Assembly: GCA_035493475.1 (NCBI GenBank)
Contig: DATJIF010000030.1
Coordinates: 1 to 64,000, forward strand
Length of the DNA stretch: 64,000 bases
Origin: Actinospica sp035493475
GTDB lineage: Bacteria > Actinomycetota > Actinomycetes > Streptomycetales > Catenulisporaceae
Direction: 5' to 3'
The notes under the pieces were generated by a model. The model ran no database searches, was not told the DNA's origin, and saw only the letters and a program-made list of their open reading frames with translations. The stretch's first letter is position 1, and each line of letters opens with the position of its first letter. Shown here one piece after another: positions 9,552 to 17,195 of the stretch. A program made the position numbers and the translations under genes.

Positions 9552-10502
9552 CTATGACGAACGGGCGGGCCCCGCTACTACAGGCTCGCGCGAAAAATCT
9601 TTCCCCAACAGTCCCACGGAGAGCCCGCCGATGACGACGAGCACGCCGCACCAGACCGGCACGCTCGGCACCCGCCCGTCCAGCACCACGCCGACCACTG
9701 CCGCCGAGATCGGCGCGATGCCGGTGATCAACCCGCCGAGCCCGGCGCCGAGCACCGCGACCGTCGAGTACCAGAGAATGAACGCCACCGCCGTCACCAG
9801 CACGGCCAGATATCCCATCGCCGCCCAGTCCGCCGCCGTGAGCCGGGTGACCGCGGCAGGCCCCTCCGTCGTCACGCCGAGCACCGCGAGCATGACCGCG
9901 CCGATCCACACCGAGTGCACCGAGACGCCCCACGCGCCGTGCCGGGGGAGTACCGGAACCGCCATCAGCGTGAACGCGGCTTCGCAGACCAACGCCACCG
10001 CGGCCCACGCCAGCCCGACCGCGTCCGTCTGCCCGGTCCCCTCGACCAGCACGCTCCCGGCGGTGACGGTAGCCGCCGCGATCAGCACCCTGCCGCTAGG
10101 CCGCCGCCCCTCCAGCAGCGGCCCCACCACCCCGAGCACCACCGGCACGCACGCCACCGCCACCGCGATCGTCGCCGGCTCAGCGTGCGCCACCCCGCGC
10201 ACGACCGCCACGTTGAACAACGCGAGCCCGAACGCCGCGACCCCCGAAAGCCACAGCCACTCCACCCCGCGCGGCCAGACCAACCGCACCCGCGCCCGCC
10301 GAGCCAGCACCAGCAAAAGCCCCGCCGCCCCGACGTACCGAATCGCCTGCGCCGTGAACAGTGGCGCCGAATTCAACACGTGCGACACCGCCACACTGCT
10401 CCCCACGAACGTCATCCCCACCGCCCCCCGCGCAGCATGCCGCACCCGACTCGGCCCCGCCTCCGCCGCAACGCGAGCGCCCACACCCACATCCACCGTC
10501 AT
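9552..10502 (-). CDS. EamA/DMT-family transporter
   Basis: This is a drug/metabolite transporter-superfamily protein of 316 residues, with about ten membrane helices formed by two EamA repeats (about 25-155 and 170-305). The repeats include AQAIRYVGAAGLLLVLARR in the first half and AVLGAGLGGLITGIAPI in the second. The ATG at 10500-10502 is chosen because upstream in-frame sequence is Arg/Trp-rich and unlike a protein. It is divergent from a MocR-family regulator only 44 nt away. MocR proteins often control a neighbouring amino-acid or vitamin transporter, so export or uptake of an amine or vitamin B6-related compound is likely. The substrate is not visible in the sequence. Confidence 0.85.
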   Translation of the reverse strand: MTVDVGVGARVAAEAGPSRVRHAARGAVGMTFVGSSVAVSHVLNSAPLFTAQAIRYVGAAGLLLVLARRARVRLVWPRGVEWLWLSGVAAFGLALFNVAVVRGVAHAEPATIAVAVACVPVVLGVVGPLLEGRRPSGRVLIAAATVTAGSVLVEGTGQTDAVGLAWAAVALVCEAAFTLMAVPVLPRHGAWGVSVHSVWIGAVMLAVLGVTTEGPAAVTRLTAADWAAMGYLAVLVTAVAFILWYSTVAVLGAGLGGLITGIAPISAAVVGVVLDGRVPSVPVWCGVLVVIGGLSVGLLGKDFSREPVVAGPARSS

Positions 10503-10534
10503 CTCCGAAGTTCCCACGCCCCCACTCTCCCGGC

Positions 10535-10588
10535 GATAATGGTCCTGTGCCAAGGTCCAAACCAGAGCCATCTGACAGGTCCAAAACC
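10535..10588 (+). promoter_or_regulatory. Leaderless promoter and direct-repeat operator of mocR
   Basis: GATAAT at 10535-10540 is a near-consensus -10 hexamer ending 6 nt before the GTG start at 10547, and no Shine-Dalgarno precedes that GTG. This is the pattern of a leaderless mRNA. Two copies of AGGTCCAAA(A)CC lie at 10553-10563 and 10577-10588, 24 nt apart, inside the first codons. MocR/PdxR regulators commonly bind direct repeats, so this could be an autoregulatory site covering the transcription start. Confidence 0.5.
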
Positions 10589-12085
10589 GGAACCGACTTC
10601 CTGCAACTCGACGTGAGCCGGGCCCCGACCGGCGGCCTCTCCAGCTGGCTGACCGACCAACTGCGCACCGCCATCGCCGACGGCCGCCTCCCCATGGGCA
10701 CCCGCGTACCACCCGGCCGCGTCCTAGCCGAAGAACTCCGCGTCTCCCGAGGCGTGGTCACCGAGGCCTACCGCCGCCTCACCGAAGACGGCCAACTGGT
10801 CGCCCGAGGCCGCGCCGGCACCTTCGTAGCCGCAGCCGCCACCTCCGCCACACCGCCCCCATCCCCACGATCCCCGCTCTCACCTCCGTCCCGAACGGCC
10901 TTCACCCACCTCCCGAGCCACGATGTGTTCGACCTCCTACGCGCCAGCCCCGCGCGCATCGACCTCACCCCCGGCGTCCCCGACCTGGCCGCCTTCCCCC
11001 GTAGTGCCTGGCTGCGCGCCGAACGACGAGTCCTCGACGCACTCGATCCCGCAGCCTTCGGATACGGCGACCCGCGCGGCGCACCGCCGTTCCGCCGCGC
11101 CGTCGCCGACTGGCTCACCCGCAACCGAGGCATCCGCGTAGACGCCGACGACGTAGTCATCGTGACCGGCGTGGCCCAAGCCCTCGACCTGGTCTCCCGC
11201 GTCCTGATCGACGACGGCTTCGACACCATCGCCGTCGAGGACCCCGGCTCCCTGGGCGTGCGCCAACACCTAGCCAGCCGTCACCTGAAGACGCCCCCGA
11301 TCCCCGTAGACGCGTCCGGAATCCGCGTAGACGCCCTTCGCGCCAGCAACGCCCCGGCCGTGGCACTCACCCCCGCGCACCAATTCCCCACCGGCGTGGT
11401 CCTCGACGGCAGCCGTCGCCGCGAACTGATCAAGTGGGCCGAGGACACCGGCGGCATCATCCTCGAAGACGACTACGACGCCGAACACCGCTATGACCGC
11501 CCTCCGGTCCCCGCCGTCCGCGCACTGCTGCCAGAGCAGGTCTTCTACACCGGCAGCGTCTCGAAAACCCTCGCCCCTGCCCTCCGCGTAGGCTGGCTCA
11601 TCGCGCCACGCCGCTACCGCGAGGCCGTCGTCGTAGCCAAGCGATACGCCGACCTGGGCAACGCCGTCCTGCCGCAACTAGTGCTCACCGAACTCATGGA
11701 GTCCGGCGAACTAGAACGCCATCTACGCATGCTGCGTCGCCGCCACCGCCGTCGCCGGGACGCCATGATCGAGGCGATCCACACCCACCTCCCGCAAGCC
11801 CGAATCCACGGCGCCGCCGCGGGCCTACACCTGATGATCACCTTCAACGCCGACTTCCGAGACACGGACCTAGCCACCGCAGCCCTGGAACAAGGCGTCA
11901 AGACCCAGCCACTCTCCTGGCACCACCAACTCCCCAACGCCCCCGGCCTAGTCCTCGGCTACGCCGCCGCCCCGCCCACCGACTCCGCCCAAGGCATAGA
12001 ACTGATCCGCAGGGCTCTCCACGCGGTGCTCACAACGGCAACGGCCGCACCTCGATCAAACTCTTCATCACCAACGTGGAGTTGA
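10547..12085 (+). CDS. MocR/PdxR-family (GntR-HTH + aminotransferase) regulator
   Basis: This transcription factor fuses an N-terminal GntR winged helix (about residues 20-95; LADGRLPMGTR-type wing, SRGVVTEAYRRL recognition helix) to a fold-type I aminotransferase domain (about 120-500). The PLP-binding Lys lies in YTGSVSKTLAPALRVGW, and substrate/PLP residues are seen in EDDYDAEHRYDR. Length is 512 residues from the GTG at 10547; upstream in-frame sequence is Pro-rich and overlaps the transporter promoter. It is divergent from the EamA transporter, its likely target. Its codons include many CTA and GTA, unlike most genes here. Its 3' end overlaps the convergent Lrp gene by 56 nt. The effector is probably PLP or an amino compound. 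Confidence 0.9.
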   Translation: MPRSKPEPSDRSKTGTDFLQLDVSRAPTGGLSSWLTDQLRTAIADGRLPMGTRVPPGRVLAEELRVSRGVVTEAYRRLTEDGQLVARGRAGTFVAAAATSATPPPSPRSPLSPPSRTAFTHLPSHDVFDLLRASPARIDLTPGVPDLAAFPRSAWLRAERRVLDALDPAAFGYGDPRGAPPFRRAVADWLTRNRGIRVDADDVVIVTGVAQALDLVSRVLIDDGFDTIAVEDPGSLGVRQHLASRHLKTPPIPVDASGIRVDALRASNAPAVALTPAHQFPTGVVLDGSRRRELIKWAEDTGGIILEDDYDAEHRYDRPPVPAVRALLPEQVFYTGSVSKTLAPALRVGWLIAPRRYREAVVVAKRYADLGNAVLPQLVLTELMESGELERHLRMLRRRHRRRRDAMIEAIHTHLPQARIHGAAAGLHLMITFNADFRDTDLATAALEQGVKTQPLSWHHQLPNAPGLVLGYAAAPPTDSAQGIELIRRALHAVLTTATAAPRSNSSSPTWS

Positions 12086-12482
12086 GCCGCTGCACCCCCG
12101 GCAGCGTGGCCAGCCGGTCATCGTAAAGCCGCTGGTAGGCAGCCAGATCTCGCGTGACAACCCGCAGCAGATAGTCCGGATCCCCGAACAGCCGCTGCGC
12201 CTGAAGCACGTTCGGAATCTCCGCGACCCGCTGCTCGAACTCGGCCACCGTCTCCCGATCCTCGTACCGCATCGTCACGAAGACCAGCGCCTCGAACGCC
12301 AACCCAAGCGCCGCCGCGTCCAGCCGAGCGTGATACCCCGCGATCGCCCCCGACTTCTCCAACGCCCGCAATCGCCGATGACACGGCGACACGCTCAACC
12401 GCACCCGCTCAGCCAACTCCGTGAGCGTCAGCCGCCCATCCCGCTGCAGCTCGGCAAGAATCTTCCGATCCACCTCGTCCAT
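12030..12482 (-). CDS. Lrp/AsnC-family transcriptional regulator
   Basis: This 150-residue feast/famine regulator has an N-terminal AsnC-type HTH (MDEVDRKILAELQRDGRLTL, then LSERVRLS-like recognition helix VRLSVSPCHRRLRALE). A C-terminal RAM ligand-binding domain follows (about 68-145; FGDPDYLLRVVTRDLAAYQ). The ATG at 12480-12482 opens the canonical MDxxDxxIL start. It is divergent from lysE 82 nt away. Lrp-type proteins next to LysE exporters usually induce export when the matching amino acid accumulates. The 3' end runs 56 nt into the convergent mocR gene. Confidence 0.92.
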   Translation of the reverse strand: MDEVDRKILAELQRDGRLTLTELAERVRLSVSPCHRRLRALEKSGAIAGYHARLDAAALGLAFEALVFVTMRYEDRETVAEFEQRVAEIPNVLQAQRLFGDPDYLLRVVTRDLAAYQRLYDDRLATLPGVQRLNSTLVMKSLIEVRPLPL

Positions 12483-12564
12483 CCCCCGGATTCTTCCACA
12501 ACAAGCCCCCCATCTCGCCAAACTTGAAAACACGTCCCCCCGATTTCCCCATACTCTTTCCCCT

Positions 12565-13182
12565 ATGCCGATAGCCGCGATAGCCGCGTTCTGGGCCGTC
12601 TCCATCCTCCTGGTCCTGGTGCCGGGCGCCGACTGGGCCTACGTCATCGCCTCCGGCTTACGCGACCACTCGGTGCTCCCAGCAGTGGGCGGACTCCTAG
12701 CCGGCTACATACTCCTCACGGCCGCCGTAGCCAGCGGAGTGGCCGCCCTAGTCGCCAAGACCCCCGCAGTCCTGACAACCCTCACCACCGTCGGCGCCTT
12801 CTACCTACTCTGGCTAGGCGCCATCACCCTGCTCCGCCCCTCCATCCCCCAACCCGCCGCCGCCCCCACCGTCGCCCCTTGGCCCCGCCGCGCCGCCCGA
12901 GGCGCAGGAATCAGCGGCCTGAATCCCAAGGCCCTGCTTCTCTTCCTAGCCCTACTCCCACAATTCGCCGCCCGCACCGCCCCCTGGCCCTTCGCCGCCC
13001 AAATCGCGCTCCTGGGCCTGATCCACACCGCCAACTGCGGCATCGTCTACACCGGCGTGGGTACCACCGCCCGCCGGGTCCTCCGCACCCGCCCCGCTGT
13101 GGCCAAAGCCGTCTCCCGCTCCTCCGGCATCGTCATGGTCCTGATCGGCACCCTCCTCCTGGCCGAGCACCTGATCGCCTAA
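12565..13182 (+). CDS. LysE/RhtB-family amino-acid exporter
   Basis: This 205-residue inner-membrane exporter has about six helices. Family markers include VLVPGADWAYVIASGL near the N terminus and SGLNPKALLLFLALLPQF (NPK motif) in the middle. It is divergent from the Lrp regulator that probably controls it. Codon 32 (12658-12660) is TTA. In Streptomyces-like organisms this leucine codon needs the bldA tRNA, so translation may be tied to late growth. Several CTA codons occur as well (for example in YLLWLG). The exported amino acid cannot be assigned. Confidence 0.88.
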   Translation: MPIAAIAAFWAVSILLVLVPGADWAYVIASGLRDHSVLPAVGGLLAGYILLTAAVASGVAALVAKTPAVLTTLTTVGAFYLLWLGAITLLRPSIPQPAAAPTVAPWPRRAARGAGISGLNPKALLLFLALLPQFAARTAPWPFAAQIALLGLIHTANCGIVYTGVGTTARRVLRTRPAVAKAVSRSSGIVMVLIGTLLLAEHLIA

Positions 13183-13201
13183 CCCGCGCGTCGGGGTTCG
13201 G

Positions 13202-13213
13202 GGTTCCGGAACC
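13202..13213. promoter_or_regulatory. 12-nt perfect palindrome between lysE and the GH3 gene
   Basis: GGTTCCGGAACC is a perfect 12-nt dyad 20 nt after the lysE stop and about 107 nt before the GH3 start. It could be an operator or a small hairpin. A second short palindrome, TAGATCTA, lies just upstream of the GH3 Shine-Dalgarno near 13296-13303. There is no further evidence of function. Confidence 0.3.
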
Positions 13214-13320
13214 GTGGGGGGTTGATGGGGAATTCATGAGGACCTATTTTCACCTCGTTCGGGCCGGGCTGTCCGGAAAAGATCAGGTAAAAATAGATCT
13301 AGCTATCCAGGAGTGTCGCG

Positions 13321-15759
13321 ATGATGCGAGTCCACCGCACGAAGCGAACACGGGTGTTGTTGATGTTGGTGGCGGTCACGGGGGCGTTCCTCGTTCCGGC
13401 GGGATCCGCTGGGGCGGGGGCGGGGCCGCTGTATATGAACGCCTCGGCCTCGATCCCGTCCCGCGTGTCCGACCTGTTGGGGCGGATGACGGTGCAGGAG
13501 AAGGCGGGGCAGATGGATCAGCAGCTTGTTGACAATCTGACCGACCCCTCCAGCGCCACTTGCGGGGGTGGGAGTGGGTTCGGGATGCCGAACGCCGCTT
13601 GTATGCAGCAGATTCTCGTGAAGGATGATGTCGGGTCGGTGTTGGCGGGCGGCACTGACAACCCGCCGGACACCACGGGGAAGGGCGGGGTCGGGAACAC
13701 GGGGTACGACTGGGCGAACGAGTACAACATCATCCAGCAGTACGCGGTCGCGCATTCGCGGCTGCACATCCCGCTGGTCTTCGGCATCGACGCGGTGCAC
13801 GGGGACGGGCATCCGTGGCAGGCGCCGCTGTTCCCGCAGTCGATCGGGATGGGGGCCACCTGGGACGCCTCGGCGGTCTATAGCGAGGGGCAGGCTACTG
13901 CTTCGGCGTTGCGGGCGACGGGGTGGGACTGGGCGTTCGCGCCGGTTCAGGACCTGGCGCGGGACAACCGGTGGGGGCGCTACTACGAGACGTGGGCCGA
14001 GGAGCCCGCGCTGTCGGCGGCGCTCGGCGGGGCGGACGTGAAGGGGATGCAGGCGTCGGCCGGGTCCGGGGCTCTGAAAGTTTCAGCGACGGTGAAGCAT
14101 TTCGCGGGGTATTCGGAGTCGATCAACGGGCACGACCGCGATGAGGCGCTGCTGCCGCTGAACTACCTGGAGAGCACGATCCTGCCGTCGTACGCGGGCG
14201 GGATCGACGCGGGGGCCGGTGCGGTGATGGTCGACTCCGGGTCGATCAACGGCGTGCCCGCCACGTCCTCGCACTATCTGCTCACGGACATCCTGCGCGG
14301 GCAGATGGGCTTCCAGGGGGTGGTCGTCAGCGACTATCAGGACGTCATCGCGTTGCAGACCACTTACCACGTGGCCGCGGATCTGCCGTCGGCGGTGGCG
14401 GACGCGGTGAACGCGGGCGTGGACATGAGCATGGAGGTGTCCGGGCCGGATGACTGGCAGAACGCGGTCGTGCAGGACGTGCAGTCCGGGAAGATCTCGA
14501 TGGCGCGGCTCAACCAGGCGGTGCGCCGGATTCTGACCATGAAGTTCGAGCTGGGGCTGTTCGATCAGGCGTGCGTGCGGGATTCGAGTCTGCCGTGTGT
14601 GGACGCGAATGCCGCGGACGCGGCTGTGACTGCGGGGCGGTCGCAGACGTTGCAGGCCGCCGAGGAGTCGATGACGCTGCTGCGGAACCAGGGGAGCGTG
14701 CTGCCGCTCTCGGCTTCGGCGCACGTGGTGGTCACCGGGCCCAGTGCGGATTCGATGACCAACCAGCTTGGTGGCTGGAGCGTCAGTTGGCAGGGCGTGT
14801 ACGGCGCCGGCCACGTCTGTTGCATGGGGCCCGCGAACCAGATCCCGCCGGGGACCACGGTGCAGAAGGGGATCCTGGCGGATGACCCGAATGCCACCTT
14901 CGTGCCTGATCAGGCCACTGCGGTCGCGGACGCGTCGAGTACGGATGCGTACGTCGTGGCGGTGGGGGAGAAGGCGTACGCGGAGGGGCTCGGGGACAAT
15001 CCCGCGCCCGCGCTGCCCGCGGATCAGACCGCGTTGATCTCGGCGCTGGAGAAGACGGGCAAGCCGGTGATCGTGGTCGTGATCGCGGGCCGGCCGCTCG
15101 GGCTCGGGTCGGCGGAGCAGGCGAACGCGATCCTGATGGCGTACCAGGGCAGCACCGAGGCGGGCCAGGCGGTCGCGGACACGCTGTTCGGGAAGAACGA
15201 CCCGAGCGGGCATCTGTCGGTGAGCTGGCCGTCCGATGCGGCGACGGTGGGCGGCGACTTCGATGGATCCGCACCCTCGCCGCTGGGGGACGAGCCCAAG
15301 TTCTTCGACCAGTTGGCGGGGACGGGATCGGGGCAGGGGCACGCGTACAACCCGCTCTATCCGTTCGGGTACGGGCTTTCGTATACCAGTTTTGATGTGA
15401 GTTCTCTGTCAGTCACGGCGCATGTGCGTGCCAGCGGGAGCGGCGTTGCCACGTTCACGGTGACCAACACCGGCAGCTCGGCGGGTACGGACATCGTGCC
15501 GGTGTACGTGGCGCAGCCGGTCAGCGCGGTGCTGGTTCCGCCGCAGCGGCTGGTCGGCTGGGCGCGGGTGACGCTCGACGCGGGCGCCTCCAGCATCGTG
15601 CACGTCACGTTCCCGGCTTCGGACCTGGCGGTGAGTCAGGGCGACATCAACTCGGCCGCCGTGCCGACTGTGGAGTCCGGGAACTACATCCTGCAGATCG
15701 ACAAGGACGACACGACGCCGTATGACGTCGCGGCGTCGGCGGCCTTCTCGATCTCGTAG
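13321..15759 (+). CDS. Secreted glycoside hydrolase family 3 (beta-glucosidase type)
   Basis: This 812-residue exo-acting glycosidase is probably exported by Sec. The N terminus has Arg/Lys followed by a hydrophobic stretch (VLLMLVAVTGAFLVPAGSAGA). Domains are the GH3 N-terminal TIM barrel (about 40-390), with KHFAGYSESINGHDRDE substrate residues and the nucleophile Asp in GVVVSDYQD. The GH3 C-terminal alpha/beta domain (about 430-650) and an FnIII-like domain (about 700-800) follow. An AGGAG at about 13309-13313 precedes the ATG. Likely substrates are beta-glucans or xylo-oligosaccharides from plant matter; specificity cannot be read. It stands alone, with no sugar transporter beside it. Confidence 0.9.
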   Translation: MMRVHRTKRTRVLLMLVAVTGAFLVPAGSAGAGAGPLYMNASASIPSRVSDLLGRMTVQEKAGQMDQQLVDNLTDPSSATCGGGSGFGMPNAACMQQILVKDDVGSVLAGGTDNPPDTTGKGGVGNTGYDWANEYNIIQQYAVAHSRLHIPLVFGIDAVHGDGHPWQAPLFPQSIGMGATWDASAVYSEGQATASALRATGWDWAFAPVQDLARDNRWGRYYETWAEEPALSAALGGADVKGMQASAGSGALKVSATVKHFAGYSESINGHDRDEALLPLNYLESTILPSYAGGIDAGAGAVMVDSGSINGVPATSSHYLLTDILRGQMGFQGVVVSDYQDVIALQTTYHVAADLPSAVADAVNAGVDMSMEVSGPDDWQNAVVQDVQSGKISMARLNQAVRRILTMKFELGLFDQACVRDSSLPCVDANAADAAVTAGRSQTLQAAEESMTLLRNQGSVLPLSASAHVVVTGPSADSMTNQLGGWSVSWQGVYGAGHVCCMGPANQIPPGTTVQKGILADDPNATFVPDQATAVADASSTDAYVVAVGEKAYAEGLGDNPAPALPADQTALISALEKTGKPVIVVVIAGRPLGLGSAEQANAILMAYQGSTEAGQAVADTLFGKNDPSGHLSVSWPSDAATVGGDFDGSAPSPLGDEPKFFDQLAGTGSGQGHAYNPLYPFGYGLSYTSFDVSSLSVTAHVRASGSGVATFTVTNTGSSAGTDIVPVYVAQPVSAVLVPPQRLVGWARVTLDAGASSIVHVTFPASDLAVSQGDINSAAVPTVESGNYILQIDKDDTTPYDVAASAAFSIS

Positions 15760-15800
15760 GTCGCGGCTCAAGTTCGGCGACGGCGTCGTCTCGCTCGGGT

Positions 15801-15814
15801 CCTGAGTTCTCAGG
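15801..15814. terminator. Small inverted repeat at the GH3 / rho convergent junction
   Basis: CCTGAG-TT-CTCAGG forms a 6-bp stem directly before the stop of the minus-strand rho gene and 42 nt after the GH3 stop. The stem is short and lacks a U-tract in either direction, so terminator activity is uncertain. Confidence 0.25.
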
Positions 15815-15815
15815 C

Positions 15816-17018
15816 TCAGGAGTCCGAGTGGGACGGCGTCGTCTGCAGGATCTGGCGCAGGAACTCGGCGTTGCTGCGGGTGCTCTTCATCCGCTGGAGC
15901 AGCAATTCGGTGGCCTGCTCGCCGGGCTGGGCGCCGAGTACGCGGCGCAGGCGGCGGACGGCGTCGAGCTCGTCGGCGGGCATGAGCAGTTCCTCGCGGC
16001 GGGTGCCGGAGCCGGTCATGTCGATCGCGGGGAAGACGCGGCGGTCGGACAGGGCGCGGTCGAGGCGCAGTTCCATGTTGCCGGTGCTCTTGAGCTCCTC
16101 GAAGAAGTATTCGTCGGCGCGCGAACCGGTGTCGATCAGGGCCGTGGCCAGGATGGTGATCGAGCCGGCGTCCTCGAGGTTGCGGGCCGCGCCGAAGAAG
16201 CGCTTGGGTCCGGCCACGGCGGCGGCGTCGACTCCGCCGGACAGCGTGCGTCCGCCGGGCTTGGCGTTGTTGTTGTGCGCGCGGCACAGCCGGGTGAGCG
16301 AGTCGAGCAGGATGACGACGTCAGTGCCCTGTTCCGCGAGTCGCTTGGCGCGTTCGACGGCGAGTTCGGCGATCGCGATGTGCTCGTGCGCCGGGCGGTC
16401 GAAGGTGGAGGAGACGACCTCGCCGCTGATCGCGCGGCGCATGTCGGTGACCTCTTCGGGCCGCTCGTCGAGCAGCACGACCATCAGGTGGCATTCGGGG
16501 TGGTTCTGCTCGACGGCCCGCGCGATGGACTTCAGCAGCTGGGTCTTGCCGGTCTTCGGCGGGGCCACGAGCAGGCCGCGCTGGCCCTTGCCGATCGGCG
16601 CGAGCAGGTCGATGACGCGGGTGCCGGGCACGTCGGGGCCGGTCTCCAGCCGCAGCCGCTCGGTCGGGTGGACCGGGGTGAGCTCGGCGAACCGGGGCCG
16701 CGGGCCGTGCACCTCGGCGGGGACGCCGTTGACGAGCTGGACGCGGGCGAGCGGGTGGGCCGTCTTGGCGGCCTGCCCGGACCTGCCGGACCTGCCGGCG
16801 TTGCCGCCGGTCTGCGGCGCCGCGGTGCCGGTGACGAGGTCGCCGGTGCGCAGCTGGTGCCTGCGGATCAGGTCAGCGGAGAGGTACAGGTCCTGCGGTC
16901 CGGGCTGGTAGCCGGTGACGCGCAGGAATCCGTGCCGGTCCTGGAGGTCGACGACGCCGCTGACCTGCTGGACCGGTTCGTCGGTCGTGGACACGGGGTG
17001 TTCAAGGGTGGTGGTCAT
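15816..17018 (-). CDS. rho: Transcription termination factor Rho, short form (probable second copy)
   Basis: This hexameric RNA-dependent ATPase releases RNA polymerase. The 400-residue protein has a cold-shock-like primary RNA site (about 20-70; DRHGFLRVTG and LRTGDLVTG), Walker A VAPPKTGKTQLL and DERPEEVTDM. Walker B is VVILLDSLTRLCR, the Q loop is in LSGGVDAAAV, followed by PKRFFGAARN, and the R loop is in TALIDTGSRADE. AAGGAT sits 8 nt upstream of the ATG at 17018; the longer frame upstream is not conserved-looking. Actinobacterial housekeeping Rho is normally 600-700 residues with a large N-terminal insertion. This one lacks even the small N-terminal helical Rho_N domain. It is not next to the genes that usually flank rho, so it is probably an accessory paralogue. 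Confidence 0.85.
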   Translation of the reverse strand: MTTTLEHPVSTTDEPVQQVSGVVDLQDRHGFLRVTGYQPGPQDLYLSADLIRRHQLRTGDLVTGTAAPQTGGNAGRSGRSGQAAKTAHPLARVQLVNGVPAEVHGPRPRFAELTPVHPTERLRLETGPDVPGTRVIDLLAPIGKGQRGLLVAPPKTGKTQLLKSIARAVEQNHPECHLMVVLLDERPEEVTDMRRAISGEVVSSTFDRPAHEHIAIAELAVERAKRLAEQGTDVVILLDSLTRLCRAHNNNAKPGGRTLSGGVDAAAVAGPKRFFGAARNLEDAGSITILATALIDTGSRADEYFFEELKSTGNMELRLDRALSDRRVFPAIDMTGSGTRREELLMPADELDAVRRLRRVLGAQPGEQATELLLQRMKSTRSNAEFLRQILQTTPSHSDS

Positions 17019-17195
17019 AGCAATATCCTTAGATTTGGGTAGCACTGCGCGACCCGCCTCGGATACGTCACGAAGCACGGAGTGTGGCAGAGCTGTAAAG
17101 CGATACGTGTGGTGTTGAAAAACCGCGTTGGTACGGGGAGACACGGTGCCGGAAAGATGACATCGGCTAGATTCGCGCCCCCAACGCTGTCCTCA
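17019..17195 (-). promoter_or_regulatory. Leader / promoter region of the short rho gene
   Basis: This 177-nt region lies between the P450 stop and the rho start. It is noticeably A/T-richer than its surroundings (for example around 17020-17040 and 17160-17215) and probably holds the rho promoter and leader. The ribosome site AAGGAT is on the minus strand near 17026-17031. No clear attenuator hairpin was identified. Confidence 0.35.
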
